A DNA stretch of 64,000 nt from the NCBI GenBank assembly GCA_958450365.1, contig CAUEEP010000754.1, forward strand, positions 1,582,001 through 1,646,000. Direction: 5' to 3'. This DNA is from Mesorhabditis belari. Taxonomy: Eukaryota > Nematoda > Chromadorea > Rhabditida > Rhabditidae. Below, piece by piece: positions 1-11,400 of this stretch. A program made the translations under genes and the position numbers. The first letter of the stretch is position 1; the number at the start of each line of letters is the position of its first letter. The notes under the pieces are model-generated. The model searched no databases, was not told the origin of the DNA, and was given only the letters and a program-made list of their open reading frames with translations.

Positions 1-2
1 GA

Positions 3-1805
3 AAGAATCGATCTGACAAGCTACCATCAACAATTTTCGTTTTTCGTGATGGTGTCTCCGAAGGACAGTACAAAATGGTAGAATTATTGTGATTAATTTA
101 AAGGAAACTGGTACGCGAAGAGGACGTAGAGTTAGCGTTAGAGTTAGAGTTAGATTTAGAGTTAGCGTTAGAGTTAGAGTTAGAGTTAGAGTTAGTTAAA
201 CGATAAACTTCAATTCCCATTTCAGGTTCAAGAAAGCGAGCTTTGGGCGATTAAGAGAGGTTGCGAGGAATACGAGAACGGTTATATGCCAAGATTTGTG
301 CTTATCATTTGTACAAAGAGACATAACACGAGGTGGGCTAAGATTGATCACATTTCAATTTAAATTCAATCAATATGATGTAATATAATATGCAATATGA
401 AATTTGCGAAAAGCAGACTCTTTCTTGAGAATCTTTCCAAACTTTGCTAAACATTAGACGCAAATTTTTGGCTGGCTGGCTAGCTGGCTGGCTAGCTGGC
501 TGGCTAGCTGGCTGGCTAGCTGGCTGGCTAGCTGGCTGGCTAGCTGGCTGGCTAGCTGGCTGGCTAGCTGGCTGGCTAGCTGGCTGGCTAGCTGGCTGGC
601 TAGCTGGCTGGCTAGCTGGCTGGCTAGCTGGCTGGCTAGCTGGCTGGCTAGCTGGCTGGCTAGCTGGCTGGCTAGCTGGCTGGCTAGCTGGCTGGCTAGC
701 TGGCTGGCTAGCTGGCTGGCTAGCTGGCTGGCTAGCTGGCTGGCTAGCTGGCTGGCTGGCTAGCTGGCTGGCTAGCTGGCTGGCTAGCTGGTTGGCTAGC
801 TGGCTGGCTAGCTGGTTGGCTAGCTGGCTGGCTAGCTGGCTGGCTAGCTGGCTTGCTTGCTGGCTAAAATCTCGCACAAGATGACAAACATTCTAGATTT
901 GCGAAAGAACATCGCATCGGTCGAAACGTCGAATTGGTGAATGCGGACGCGATGACGGTAGTCGATACGGATATTGTAAGACCGGATATGACCGAATTCT
1001 TTGCCCAAACACATACACCCGTCCAGGTACGAGACAGAAAGATTTCATAGCCTTAACGAATAGCCGACGTTAGTTTGAACGTTTGAACGACAGACGTTAG
1101 TTTGAGCACAAAGTGTCGAATGCCAAAATCAGCTCAATCATTTCCAGGGAACGGGCAAGATGACGAAATACGAGTTGCTCGTGAGTGACCTCCCAGAAAT
1201 GACTCAAGACACTCTCCAGTCATTGACAATGGCCCTAGCCTTTCAGCACCAGGTATTTTCAAAGTTTTGATAGTTTAGCTTTCAAGCTGGAACGCACAGC
1301 TGAAACTCACAGATGAAAAAGCGATGAAATTTCAATTCTGATAAGTTAAAGGCTCAAGCTGGAACGCACAGTACCTGGAAAATCTAAAATAAACCACAAA
1401 ATTTCAATTCTGATAAATTAGAGGCTCAAGCTGGAAGGCACAGCACGTAGAAAATCTAAAAATTTCAATTTCAGATCACCGCCGCACCAATCTCATTGCC
1501 AGAACCCGTCTATCAAGCGGACGAATGGGCAAAACGGGGAAATGACGTTTTCAAAGCATATAGGTGGGTAAAGAGTGGGCTGGCGGAGTTGGCAAGAAGT
1601 GAAGTTGGCATTTGGGCACAATCAGGCACAATCAAGCACAATCTAGAGCTCTGTTTCTAACAAAATTTTCAGAGATCTCGCCTATCGACTGCCGCGCAAG
1701 GGAACAAATCGTATCGATAAGAAAAACGACGTAGATTGGGAGAAATTGACGCAAGATCTTTCCTATATGAATAAGCCATTGGATGGGACAAGAGTCAACG
1801 CATAG
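3..1805 (+). CDS. Argonaute/PIWI-domain protein, C-terminal part (5' end outside window)
   Basis: Small-RNA-guided silencing protein; only the end of the PIWI domain is present. Exons read: 3-77, 226-332, 897-1026, 1148-1252, 1475-1563, 1673-1805, all in phase. Recognised PIWI motifs are FRDGVSEGQ, ICTKRHNTRFAKEH split across the 333-896 intron, VDTDIVRP, and a C-terminal half with spacing typical of the family. The Asp of RDGVSEGQ (third member of the catalytic tetrad) is kept. At the position of the catalytic His (HYHVL in slicer Argonautes) the sequence reads KYELL, so Glu replaces His. That makes a slicer-dead, WAGO-like nematode Argonaute likely (inference). The protein ends ...GTRVNA, not the usual aromatic-Ala end. 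Introns carry tandem repeats. The exact subfamily cannot be given from this fragment. Confidence 0.85.
124..196. repeat. Hexanucleotide repeat (GTTAGA/GTTAGC) in Argonaute intron
   Basis: About twelve imperfect GTTAGA-type units lie inside the intron between exons 3-77 and 226-332. The unit resembles a telomere repeat but is not nematode TTAGGC. Confidence 0.8.
469..865. repeat. 12-bp tandem repeat TAGCTGGCTGGC in Argonaute intron
   Basis: About 33 units of TAGCTGGCTGGC fill most of intron 333-896. Divergent units (GGTTGGC, GCTTGC) cluster at the 3' end. The unit length is a multiple of three and lacks stops, so long spurious reading frames arise on both strands. Confidence 0.95.
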
Positions 1806-1817
1806 AAGGGTTACAGT

Positions 1818-1860
1818 TTGGCTTTGCCTTTGCCTTTGGCTTTGCCTTTGCCTTTGCCTT
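1818..1860. repeat. Short hexanucleotide repeat (TTTGCC)
   Basis: Seven TTTGCC/TTTGGC units immediately downstream of the Argonaute stop codon, probably in its 3' UTR. Confidence 0.7.
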
Positions 1861-1940
1861 GTCTGTTTAATAGTTTACATTTTGTGTTCAGAAACTCTAT
1901 TTCTTTCTGTTTTCTTATGTTTTCTAGCTTTTTTATTATT

Positions 1941-3019
1941 TATTGACTTGAAAACTGCCGGACTTTGAACTAAAATTTATTCAACATAAAACCATCAATT
2001 CATTCGAAATGATTTCCATTATTATTGACGACTTTTGCCCATTTTACAGGCAATTTGCGGATTCCTCTTTCGTCGTAGGATTTTGCTTTTGAATCGACAA
2101 AACTTTTCGAGCCAATTTTTGACTGCTTCTTCCGAATCAAAGTGCTCTCCTGCAAGCTCATCATCCGGAATAAATAGTAATCAAAAGGGGCGAGGTCCGG
2201 ACTGTATGGGGAATGCGCCTTTTCCCAGGGGAAGTTCCCAAACAAGGCTATTTATTTTAGAGCGAGTCAGTTTTTTGCAACATGAGGGCGCGCGTTGTCA
2301 TGGAAGAGAACGATCTTTGACTTAGACGGCCTATTCTTCTTCAGGGATTCATTCACCTTTCCCAACTGTTCACTGTATTTGATTGCATTAACGGTCGTCT
2401 TGCTATCCAGTAACTCCCAGTACACCACTCCCTCCATATCCCAGAAAACGCAGAGCATAAACCTCTTCTGGTTCAAATCGGGCTTGCGGTCACTTTCGGG
2501 TTTCTCGCCTGGTCCCGCCCATTGCCACTTCCTCCGAAAGTTCACAGATAAAACCCATTTTCTCATCTCCTGTCACAATTAGAGGAAGAGAGGATTTCAA
2601 TTGCAGGCAATTTGCAGATTCCTCTTTCGTAGTAGGATTTTGGTTTGTGTGTGAGACAAGTGTGAGACTCAAAAATCGAGGACTGGAGATGGAGACTGGA
2701 GATCCCAGTTTGAGCACTTTCTTCAAAAGAAACCCATTTTGGTGTCAATAGAAAAGTTGTAGAGAATCAAAAATTAGGCTTATAGCCAAATTTCCAAAAA
2801 GATACACTTAGTAATTTCGCTTAAAATGCAAGTTTTGTGAAAAATTCGTAAATTTCGCATTTCTTGAAAACCAGTTTTTGAATCGTTCTGAAAATTTGGA
2901 TATAAGCTTGATTTTTGATTCTCTACAACTTTTCCATTGACACTAAAATGGGTTTCTTTTGAAGAAAGTGCTCAAACTGTCACTTATGGAAATAGCTCGC
3001 AGTTTTCAATTCATCAATA
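1941..3019 (-). mobile_element. Degenerate mariner-family element with transposase relic
   Basis: The minus strand carries broken transposase reading frames at 2566-2267 and 2245-2000. They show FHDNARPHVA and SPYSPDLAPFDYYLFR, signatures of the mariner catalytic region, in different frames. The left end (TTGACTTGAAAACTGCCGGA) and right end near 3000-3019 match the inverted ends of the MITE at 22202-22733, and the segment 2590-2755 is nearly the same in both. Internal inverted copies (about 2720-2760 and 2925-2970) show end duplication. The transposase is non-functional, with frameshifts and a missing N-terminus. Confidence 0.85.
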
Positions 3020-3282
3020 GATTGAGATTAGCCTTGATTTGAGGAGAAGTCAATGTCCAATTTGAGGATTCGTATTGGAACCGTATTAGATCAAAAAAGG
3101 AACCGTATTGGAGTGGGATTGGAACCGTATTAGTTCAAAAAAAGGAACCGTATTGGAATCGCATCGGAGCCGGCCAGATTAGTTCAACAAAGGGAGAGGG
3201 AAGGGGGTTATGTAAAAGCCCTGCGCCAGACGACGAGCGATTACGCGGCCTCACAAAGAACACGCAGAACAATTTTAAGCGA

Positions 3283-3420
3283 AACTACTAAGTGTATCTT
3301 TTCGGAAATTTGGATATAAGATTCATTTTTTGATTGACACCAAAATGGTTTTTTTTTGAAGAAAGTGCTCAAACTATCACATATGACAATAGCCGGCAGT
3401 TTTCATTTCACCAACCCAAT
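3283..3420 (-). mobile_element. Extra right-end fragment of the same mariner/MITE family
   Basis: A second copy of the terminal region ends in CAGTTTTCATTTCACCAACC followed by CAATA. It repeats the right end found at about 2890-3019, so the locus has tandem right termini, by nested insertion or unequal exchange. Confidence 0.75.
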
Positions 3421-4245
3421 AGAATATCTAGAAGTTGTTTAAAACTACGGTAATCGTTTAAGATTTTCTTTGAAATAAAATTGTGAATATTTTTGCGCAT
3501 TTCAATCATTCCATTTATGTTACTGAGAGTTCCAGTTTGGGTATTATTATTATTATTATTTTTTAATTTCCATATTCCTGAACTGAACAAAGCTTACAAG
3601 TTATCTTTAAAATTGTCAGTTTTTAATTTCTAAAATTTCTCTTTTTCGTTATAAAGCTAGAAATTGATAGAAAAGGCGTTGGCTTTCATTTTCATTCATT
3701 TTCATTCATTTTCATTCATTTTCTTTCTTTTTCTTTCTTTTTCTTTCTTTTTCTTTCATTTGCATTCATTTTTAAATTGATTTCCGCTATTTTCTAAACG
3801 CTATCGAATCCCTTTTCTACAGTAAAACTCTGCTATGTTTTGAATGCTTTTTTGTTAACTTTTTATTGTTTTCTGAATTATCCATATCACTATTACGCTA
3901 ATTTTCATTAATCTGCAATATTAAAAATTTCGTATAGCTTTATTTTTTTCCATTTTCTTTAATATTTCATAAATTTTTAGTTTTTAAAGTACAGGATAGC
4001 TTTTTTTTTTGAGCGCTACAGGTTAACAAGATTGACGGATAAATGAAAAGATCAAGTTCAGAATCAAGAAAAACACTTAGAGCAACAAAGCTTCGACTCC
4101 AACGCAAACACTAACAAAAACTGAAAGCTTTGGAGTAACAAAGCTGGAAACTAGCCAAGCTGGAAGGCAGTTGAAAAGTTGGCGTTAAAAATTTCAACTT
4201 TTTCGCAAACCTACAAAATCGAAGCTGTACAAAAATAGAGCAAAA
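3421..4245. other. AT-rich intergenic stretch with CATTCATTTT microsatellite
   Basis: No gene seen. Positions 3689-3770 hold TTTTCATTCA / TTTTCTTTC repeats; the rest is AT-rich single-copy-looking sequence. Confidence 0.6.
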
Positions 4246-4525
4246 AGCGTACAACAAAAAGCGTACAGTAGAAAGCGTACAGTAGAAAGCGTACAGTAGA
4301 AAGCGTACAGTAGAAAGCGTACAGTAGAAAGCGTACAGCAGAAAGCGTACAGTAGAAAGCGTACAGTAGAAAGCGTACAGTAGAAAGCGTACAGTAGAAA
4401 GTGTACAGCAAAAAGCGTACAGCAGAAAGCGTACAGTAGAAAGCGTACAGTAGAAAGCGTACAGTAGAAAGCGTACAGTAGAAAGCGTACAGTAGAAAGT
4501 GTACAGCAAAAGCGTACAGCAAAAG
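4246..4525. repeat. 14-bp tandem repeat GCGTACAGTAGAAA
   Basis: About 20 units of GCGTACAGTAGAAA with variants (CAGCAGAAA, CAGCAAAAA). Because 14 is not a multiple of three and the unit lacks minus-strand stops, all three minus frames stay open for about 140 codons. Those frames are not genes. Shorter GGAAAGC and GCAAA repeats follow at 4690-4796. Confidence 0.95.
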
Positions 4526-4528
4526 GCG

Positions 4529-5219
4529 TCCAGATCTGCAGAGAAAAGGCACCAAATTTGTAGAGAAAAGGAACCAAATTTGTAGAGAAAAGGAACTGAA
4601 TCCATAGATTAAAGGAAACAAATTTGTAGAGCAAAAGAACTAGCCAATCTAGCCCCACAACAACTCGTGATTGAAAAGATGAAATCTTTCTAAATCTTGA
4701 AAGATTTGAAAGATTGGAAAGATTGGAAAGCTTGGAAAGCCTGGGAAGCCTGGAAAGCCTGGAAAGCTAAAGCAAAGCAAAGCAAAGCAAAGCAAATTAG
4801 AAAGCACAGACACTAGAGGCGAGACTACTTCAAAGCAGACACTTTAACAGTAAAACAAAAGCCCAGCTTACTCCAAGAGATCTCAAAAGATGTCATCTTT
4901 AATTAGATGTCGCCACTTCTTCCCCCATCTCATTCTCCTCACTCATTCCCCTCAAAACACCTCTTCTCGTCGATCGTAAATGGTGAGTTCCAATTTGCCT
5001 CCACCAGACCTAATCTTCATTCAGAAAAGGGGATGGAAATTTTCTCAAAACCTTTTTTTTTCATTTTCTTCAACTCAAAGCCTACTCCAGGAGAGGCTTG
5101 GTACTTTTATGGTCCAGAATAGGTCTAGAATAGGTCCAGAATAGAATCAACGTATTGATAATACTCTAAGATCAAGGTCAACCCAGTTTTCCCCTTCTTT
5201 CACTGAGAAATTGATGCTC
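4529..5219. other. Intergenic, small repeats only
   Basis: No supported gene. It contains ATTTGTAGAGAAAAGGAAC triplicate-like units (4555-4632), GGAAAGCCT and AGCAA runs. Confidence 0.5.
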
Positions 5220-5220
5220 A

Positions 5221-5286
5221 ATTGTCTGTCATTGTCTGTCATTGTCTGTCATTGTCTGTCATTGTCTGTCATTGTCTGTCATTGTC
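5221..5286. repeat. 10-bp tandem repeat ATTGTCTGTC
   Basis: Six perfect ATTGTCTGTC units plus a partial copy. Confidence 0.95.
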
Positions 5287-5384
5287 ATCAATTGTGTAAA
5301 TCTAACACCAATCAAATTCCTCTAGTCAAAACGATTCACCGATTCATTTTAAAATCGATTTTCGAAAAATCTAATTAATACTAT

Positions 5385-6270
5385 TTTTTACATGCTATCC
5401 AACTAAGAAAAAGCCAAAGTTTCAGAAAAATTTGTTTACTCAAAAAAAAAGTTAATCGTTTGAACACGTTTCTAACCTCTTTTTCTCTAAAAACCTCAAG
5501 ATTTCATCAAGAAATTCTTGTTTTAAAAGCACTTAGGCTCCAAAAAACAATGAGCTAAACATTTTACTAGAAATTTTCACTTAAATTTAACTTAAACAAG
5601 AACTAGATATTACGATAAAACAATTAGCTTTTCGAGTTTTTTCGAGTTTTTCGCTTTTTCCTTTCATTATTTCCTTAAAACAGATGACAAAGAAGAGAAA
5701 AATGATTGAAAAAGACTAATCAATATGTAATTCAGTTTTGTAACAAGTTTTTAACAGTTTTCTATTTGAATAAGTAAATCTGGAAGAGATCTCCGTGTTC
5801 ACTCTAATAACTTTTTTTGAGTAAACAAATTTTTCTGAAACTTTCGCTTTTCCTTAGTTGGATAGCATGTAAAAATTGGGCTTAATTAGATTTTTAAAAA
5901 AATCGTTTTAAAAAAAATCCTTTTAAAAAATCGTTATGCCAAATTTCCTAGGGAAAACAGATGATAAAGAAGAGAGAAAATGATTCAAAAAGAATAATCA
6001 ATATGTAATTCTGTTTTTTTCAACTTTTGTGACAAGTTTTTAACAGTTTTCTATTTGAATAAGTAAATCTGGAAGAGATCTCCGTGTTCACTCTAATAAC
6101 TTTTTTTTGAGTAAACAAATTTCTCTGAAACTTTCGCTTTTTCTTAGTTGGATCGCATGTAAAAATTGGTATTAATTAGATTTGAAAAAAAATCGTTTAA
6201 AAAAAATTGTTTAAAAAATTGTTTAAAAAAAATCGTTTAAAAAAAATTGTTTTAAAAAATCGTTGTGCCA
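5385..6270. repeat. About 270-bp tandem duplication with an inverted third end
   Basis: Segments 5683-5945 and 5953-6270 are direct repeats sharing AACAGATGA, CAAGTTTTTAACAGTTTTCT, GGAAGAGATCTCCGTGTTCA and CTTTCGCTTTT blocks. The segment 5385-5450 is an inverted copy of their 3' portion (CATGCTATCCAACTAAG...). No coding capacity is seen; it could be a non-autonomous element with long inverted ends. Confidence 0.8.
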
Positions 6271-7083
6271 AATTTCCTAGAGAAAATGTCCATCGTATTA
6301 CTCTAGCTCATCTTTCACGACTCTCCTTTTTCATCCTTTTCCCCTTTAAAACATTCTCTTTTCTCAATTGGTCATTTCTAAGTGCCTTTAAAATAGTCAA
6401 ATTGTTTTTTCGGCTTTACATTTTTTGGCATCACCAAATTTGTTCAGAGTTGATACGTGGTCAGAGTTGATACGATTCAAGAGGCTAGATCAAGCTGAGT
6501 GATGTCAAATCAGCCTAGCTAGCTAGCTTCTTGTCAAATCAGCCTAGCTAGCTTCAAAAAAAAATTTCAAAAAATTTTCTTTTTTTTATTTTTATTTTTT
6601 TATTTTCAAATCTTTATGTGCATTCCAATTTGATTATTTTTTTGATTTAAATTCAAAAAATTTAATTTTAAACCAAAAATTTTAATTTAAAGTCAAATTT
6701 AGTTTGATGTTTTCAATTTTTGACTTACAGTTTAGCTATTTCGACTAAACAATGTTGTACTATTTACGGCCACGACTTCTCCAAGGACAACGCATCTCAA
6801 ATCACAATCATCCAGGTGATTTTGGAAAGTGGAGTTTGATTGATTAGGAAAAGCGCACATCAACGGCGTATCAACGTAAAAAGCACGTCTCTGGCACACC
6901 TAGTTGATCGGGTTGGGAAATGATCTTGCAAAGCAATTCTTATGCTAGAAAACAAGCGAATTCTTATGTCAATCTCTTGACTGCTGTCCAACTTGATTAG
7001 AGTTCGATTTTTAATGCAAATTCATCGTTTCTTTCTTTTCAAATCCCTTCAAACTCTTCCTTGCTAGTTTTCTAAGAAATTCT
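6271..7083. other. Intergenic; duplicated 60-bp tag
   Basis: No supported gene. A block at 6465-6545 (GATACGATTCAAGAGGCTAG... then AGCTAGCTTC) recurs at 7443-7510. Short ORFs here have no recognisable features. Confidence 0.5.
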
Positions 7084-7210
7084 TGCAACAACAATAGCAA
7101 CAGCAACAACAGCAACAACAGCAACAACAGTAACAACAGCAACAACAGCAACAACAGCAACAACAGCAACAACAGCAACAACAGCAACAACAGCAACAAC
7201 AACAACAACA
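7084..7210. repeat. CAA/CAG trinucleotide-type repeat (CAACAACAG)n
   Basis: A 9-bp CAACAACAG array. On the minus strand it reads as poly-leucine, which is an artefact and not a protein. Confidence 0.95.
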
Positions 7211-7499
7211 TGTTTTTCTGAAAAAGAAAAACAGTGTCTATGTCAGGTCATGAAATTTCTGTTGTTTTTAGATAAGTTGAGGGTTGATTTGAGAAGATGG
7301 ATGGCTTTGACAAGTTGTTGAATGAAGAAAAAGTTTCATTGAAGTACATAGAATAACGGACTGAGATTCGGTGACCCAAAAATTAACAGAATGATGACAA
7401 CAAACCTATGTGCTGTTTAGAGAAGTAATTCAACGCTTGAGTGGTCAGAGTCGATACGATTCAAGAGGCTAGATCAAGCTGAGTGATGTCAATCAACCA

Positions 7500-7680
7500 A
7501 GCTAGCTTCTCCACCAGCTAGCTTCTCCACCAGCTAGCTTCTCCACCAGCCAGCTTCTCCACCAGCTAGCTTCTCCACCAGCTCAGCTTCTCCACCAGCT
7601 TCTCCATCAGCTTCTCCACCAGCTAGCTTCTCCACCAGCTAGCTTCTCCACCAGCTAGCTTCTCCACCAGCTAGCTTTTA
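7500..7680. repeat. 16-bp tandem repeat TTCTCCACCAGCTAGC
   Basis: About 11 units with small deletions (12-bp variants near 7590-7615). It follows the second copy of the 6465-6545 tag, which carries the same AGCTAGCTTC start, so the array may have grown from that tag. Confidence 0.9.
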
Positions 7681-7779
7681 GAACAACTCTGAGCAAATCG
7701 TGAACTAAGCCGAGATCTTTATAACAAACTAAGGCTTGACTCTATATTCTTGGTACTCGGTTTCCCCTTGGTTTATCGG

Positions 7780-8040
7780 AATCCCTCTCTCGGATTTTCA
7801 CCCCTTCCGCAACTCGGGGGTGACTCTGAGGCACCCAAGGGAACAGGAAAAGACGACAAATAGGCAAGGAGGACCCTGGACCCCATTCAACGCCCACTTT
7901 CCAACACCCCGGCATCGAGGGCCCTCGATCGATGTCTTGGGGCCGTCGAGCCTCTATATAGAACTTTTGGCCGTGGTCCCGGGGCCCTCTCTCTCAGCTG
8001 TTCGTTGCCTAGCGCCTTTTCTGAAAAAAAATTTCATCTT
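7780..8040 (+). promoter_or_regulatory. Probable core promoter of the synaptotagmin-like gene
   Basis: A GC-rich island in AT-rich surroundings, with a TATATA box at 7955-7960 and a possible initiator (TCAGCTG) near 7994. It lies about 480 bp upstream of the start codon at 8473, in the right orientation. No spliced-leader acceptor is visible just before that start, which fits a conventional cap site. A second GC-rich block at 9635-9895 lies inside intron 3 and could be an internal promoter or enhancer. Confidence 0.45.
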
Positions 8041-8472
8041 TTCCTCAATTTCTCTTCAGTTTCAGTCATCCTGGAGTGCACACGATCGTCTGAATCTCTT
8101 CTTTAACGTTAAACTATTTTTTTCTCGCTTTCATCTCATACTCGTTTTCCCGTCAAGATCTTTTGTTGAGGGGAATTTTATTCTTTCTCTAGTTTTTCTA
8201 AAGTTTTGTTAATCTTAGAGGGCATTTGATCGTCTGAATCTCTTAGCCCGAGTGATAATCTACATTTTTTCAATTTCTGCACCATCGTTCTCTATCAAAG
8301 TTCTCCTCAAGGTCTCGGCTCTCTCCAATTTCCTTCAAATTCTTCACTCTTTCTTCTCTAGTGTCTCTTTTTCTTATTTCACGGCGACATCTAGAAATCA
8401 GCCTCCTTTGGGCAGTGTCCAGTCTCTTTTTGATCTGAAACGCGTCACAGTGCGTTTCAAACACTCGATACT

Positions 8473-11400
8473 ATGCCGGCTCTTGATCGGGCCACAGCGC
8501 CCGTCCAACAGCATCGTAAGTTTCGGTTGTGATTTCCAAACGATCATTTTCTGAGCCAGAGGCCTTAAGAAATCGTTTTCAGAGTGGGTGTGGGCGGGCG
8601 TACTCTCAGCGGCCGGTTTGATGACAATTGTGCTTGGTGAGTGGAGGTTTTTTCGATAAAAATCATTTATCTGGAACGCACTATAGCATTTAGGTTGATT
8701 TCTAGAAAAATTAAAGGCTTTTAAAAAAAAAAGCTTTCTTTCTCACTCGATTTCTCGATTTTTCAATGTTAATTTTAAATGATATGTAAATTTTTGTAAA
8801 TCTGATTACTGTAATGACTTCAGTGGCTGGATTGCTTTTGATGAAACGTCGCCGCTCCTCTCAGCACACCTATCCATCACTTCTTCTCCCACCAAAACAG
8901 GCGGTCGCTGTGAAGAATGTCAATCCAAAAGTGAGTTTGAATGAGTGATATGAAAAAGGGTCAACAGTGAAGCTAAACTATGCCAGATTCCGACCAAAAT
9001 AGAGCACATCTTCCAGATCAACTCAAGATTTAGCCAATCAACTCAAGATTTAGCTAAAGTCAGACTAGCTCAGATCACTACCAAATGTACCACTACCAAT
9101 TGTTACCCAAGCTACAGTAACCCTATCGTACAGCTACAGTAACCCTAGCTACAGTAACTTTCAAAACGCAATAACCAACCTTAGCTAAAGCTAAAGTCGA
9201 TCATCCGAAATACAAGTTGAATCAAAGCTTTCTTTTGTGGTTTTTTGAAAACCAGCTAGAGCTAGAGCTAGAGCTAGAGCTAGAGCTAGAGCTAAAGCTA
9301 GAGCTAGAGCTATAGCTATAGCTATAGCTATAGCTAGAGCTAGAGACGGATTACGGTATTTCCCACGACTTTAATATTGCTCAGATTTGCGACTTTTCTT
9401 ATGACCTTTACATTCAAGAAGCTTTTCAAGAAATTCTCCCCCAAAAAATTCAAACGTCTAGCTTTTCTCGCTTTTTCACCTTTCTCTAATCTCTTACCTC
9501 CGCTCAAACTTGTTTATGCCTCAAAAAATTCTCGATTCTTCCCAAAATAACTATCGATTTTCACTTAGTTTCCCCTATTCTGGAGCGCACACAGCCAACT
9601 ATCGAAATTTGTTTTTCTCCTTTTTAGCCGTTGAGACTTTGAGCCTCAGGCTCCCAGGGTTGTTTATCACGTGCCCTCTCTATCCAAATGAAAAGTCGAT
9701 TCTTTTCCCTCCCAATCCCTTTCGTGCGTCCCAGAACGGCCACTGATGAGGCTAGAAGCGAAAAAAGAGCTGAGAAAGCGAAGACAACCGACTCACATCA
9801 TCATACACCTCCCCGGGGCTCCCCTCTCGATCACCCTTTCGCTTTCTTTCTCGACCAATCTCTTGTGTGCACTCGATATCTCCGTTCTCTTTCTTAGAAT
9901 AGGCAGCATATTCCCCTAATTGAATTAATCACATCGCAAACATTCCATGGTCGGAGGAGGTGGCCATCGCCTTTTCTCATCCGGGCAGGTCCCCGCAAAA
10001 TCGATGAGCGCCCGGGGTGACCTCCAGGATACGTAATTAGAGCCTATTCATAAATAATTTATGCGCAGAAAACGAGAAAATCTTCCAATCTTGTAGCTCT
10101 CAAAATCAAGGGAAACAAAATTTTTATTGAAATCCAAAAATACTGCTTGCTCATCGTTTCATGACGTCCAGATTACATCATCAAGGGATTAGCGCAAAAG
10201 AAAATTGAAATTGAAAGGAAATCGCTTAATTAAAGGTCAAAGTCCAAAACCCCCAAACCATTTCAGGTAGTTCAAAGTGCGGCCGGTCTACGTCAAGTGA
10301 TTTCACCTGTTCAATCGCCACTCTCCACCGACAGCACTCCATCACCAATCACTCCATTTCACTCATTGCTTGAGGTTGAAAAAGAGGTTAAACTCAAAAT
10401 TTGACTTAATTTTAGGAAAGAACCCGTAAACTCTCACCAGGTGAATTACCCGAACATCGCGGTAAAATCGATTTTGAGCTAGCCTATGACCCGTGCTCGT
10501 ACAGTCTTCAGGTAACACAAGATCTATCGATAACAAAGAGATCTCCACATTCACTTCTAGGTGACGGTGGTCGGTTGTGCGGATCTTTGCGAAGTGGAAC
10601 TCTCGCGTGACGGTCAATGCTTGCTCGATCCTTACGTGAAAATTCAGCTTCTACCCGATAAAGAGCACCGCGTAAAAACCAGGTGATGGGCCTAACAAGC
10701 TGACTTGGAGTCCAAGGGCTTGGATTTGGATCTTACAAGCTGACTTGGAGTCCAATGGCTTGGATTTGGCCTTACAAGCTGACTTGGAACCCAGCGACTT
10801 GGATTTGGATCTTACAAGCTGACTTGGAGTCCAAGGGCTTGGATTTGGATCTTACAAGCTGACTTGGAGTCCAAGGGCTTGGATTTGGATCTTACAAGCT
10901 GACTTGGAGTCCAAGGGCTTGGATTTGGATCTTACAAGCTGACTTGGAGTCCAAGGGCTTGGATTTGGATCTTACAAGCTGACTTGGAGTCCAATGGCTT
11001 GGATTTGGATCTTACAAGCTGACTTGGAGTCCAAGGGCTTGGATTTGGATCTTACAAGCTGACTTGGAGACCAACGATTTGGATTTGGGCCTTACCAGCT
11101 GACTTGGAATCCAAGGGCTTGGATTTGGATCTTACAAGCTGACTTGGAACCCAACGATTTGGATTTGAGCCTTACAAACTGACTTGGAACCCAAACCCGT
11201 CTCTTACCTATCGAGTATCTAAGCCAGATCCTAAAGATCAATTTAGCAGTCCAATAGCAGAGCAGTCCAATACCCTAGTAACCTCTACTGACATCCATAA
11301 CCTCCAAATTTTACTTTAGAATCGTACGCTCAACGACAAATCCAATCTACGAGGAGCAGTTCACTTTGTATGGTGTCGGTCCAGAACAAATCAACAACGC

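Noticed and set aside
124..196. Telomere-like repeat
   Set aside because: The unit is GTTAGA/GTTAGC inside an intron, not TTAGGC, and genes continue on both sides.
338..884. Long open frames on both strands (Gln-Pro-Ala-Ser and Gly-Trp-Leu-Ala repeats)
   Set aside because: They are translations of the 12-bp intronic tandem repeat within the Argonaute gene.
4111..4658. Three overlapping minus-strand frames of about 140-160 codons
   Set aside because: The 14-bp repeat has no stops in any minus frame; the peptides are the same repeat in three phases.
6761..6830. Short frame MLYYLRPRLLQG... ending at a donor-like GT
   Set aside because: No supporting downstream exon in phase and no family match.
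7011..7211. Poly-leucine protein
   Set aside because: Antisense reading of a CAA/CAG array.
7736..8212. 158-codon plus frame upstream of the synaptotagmin gene
   Set aside because: It spans the GC-rich TATA-bearing promoter, has no motif and no splice connection to the downstream gene.
10363..10617. Minus frame of 84 codons
   Set aside because: It is antisense to two well supported C2A exons.
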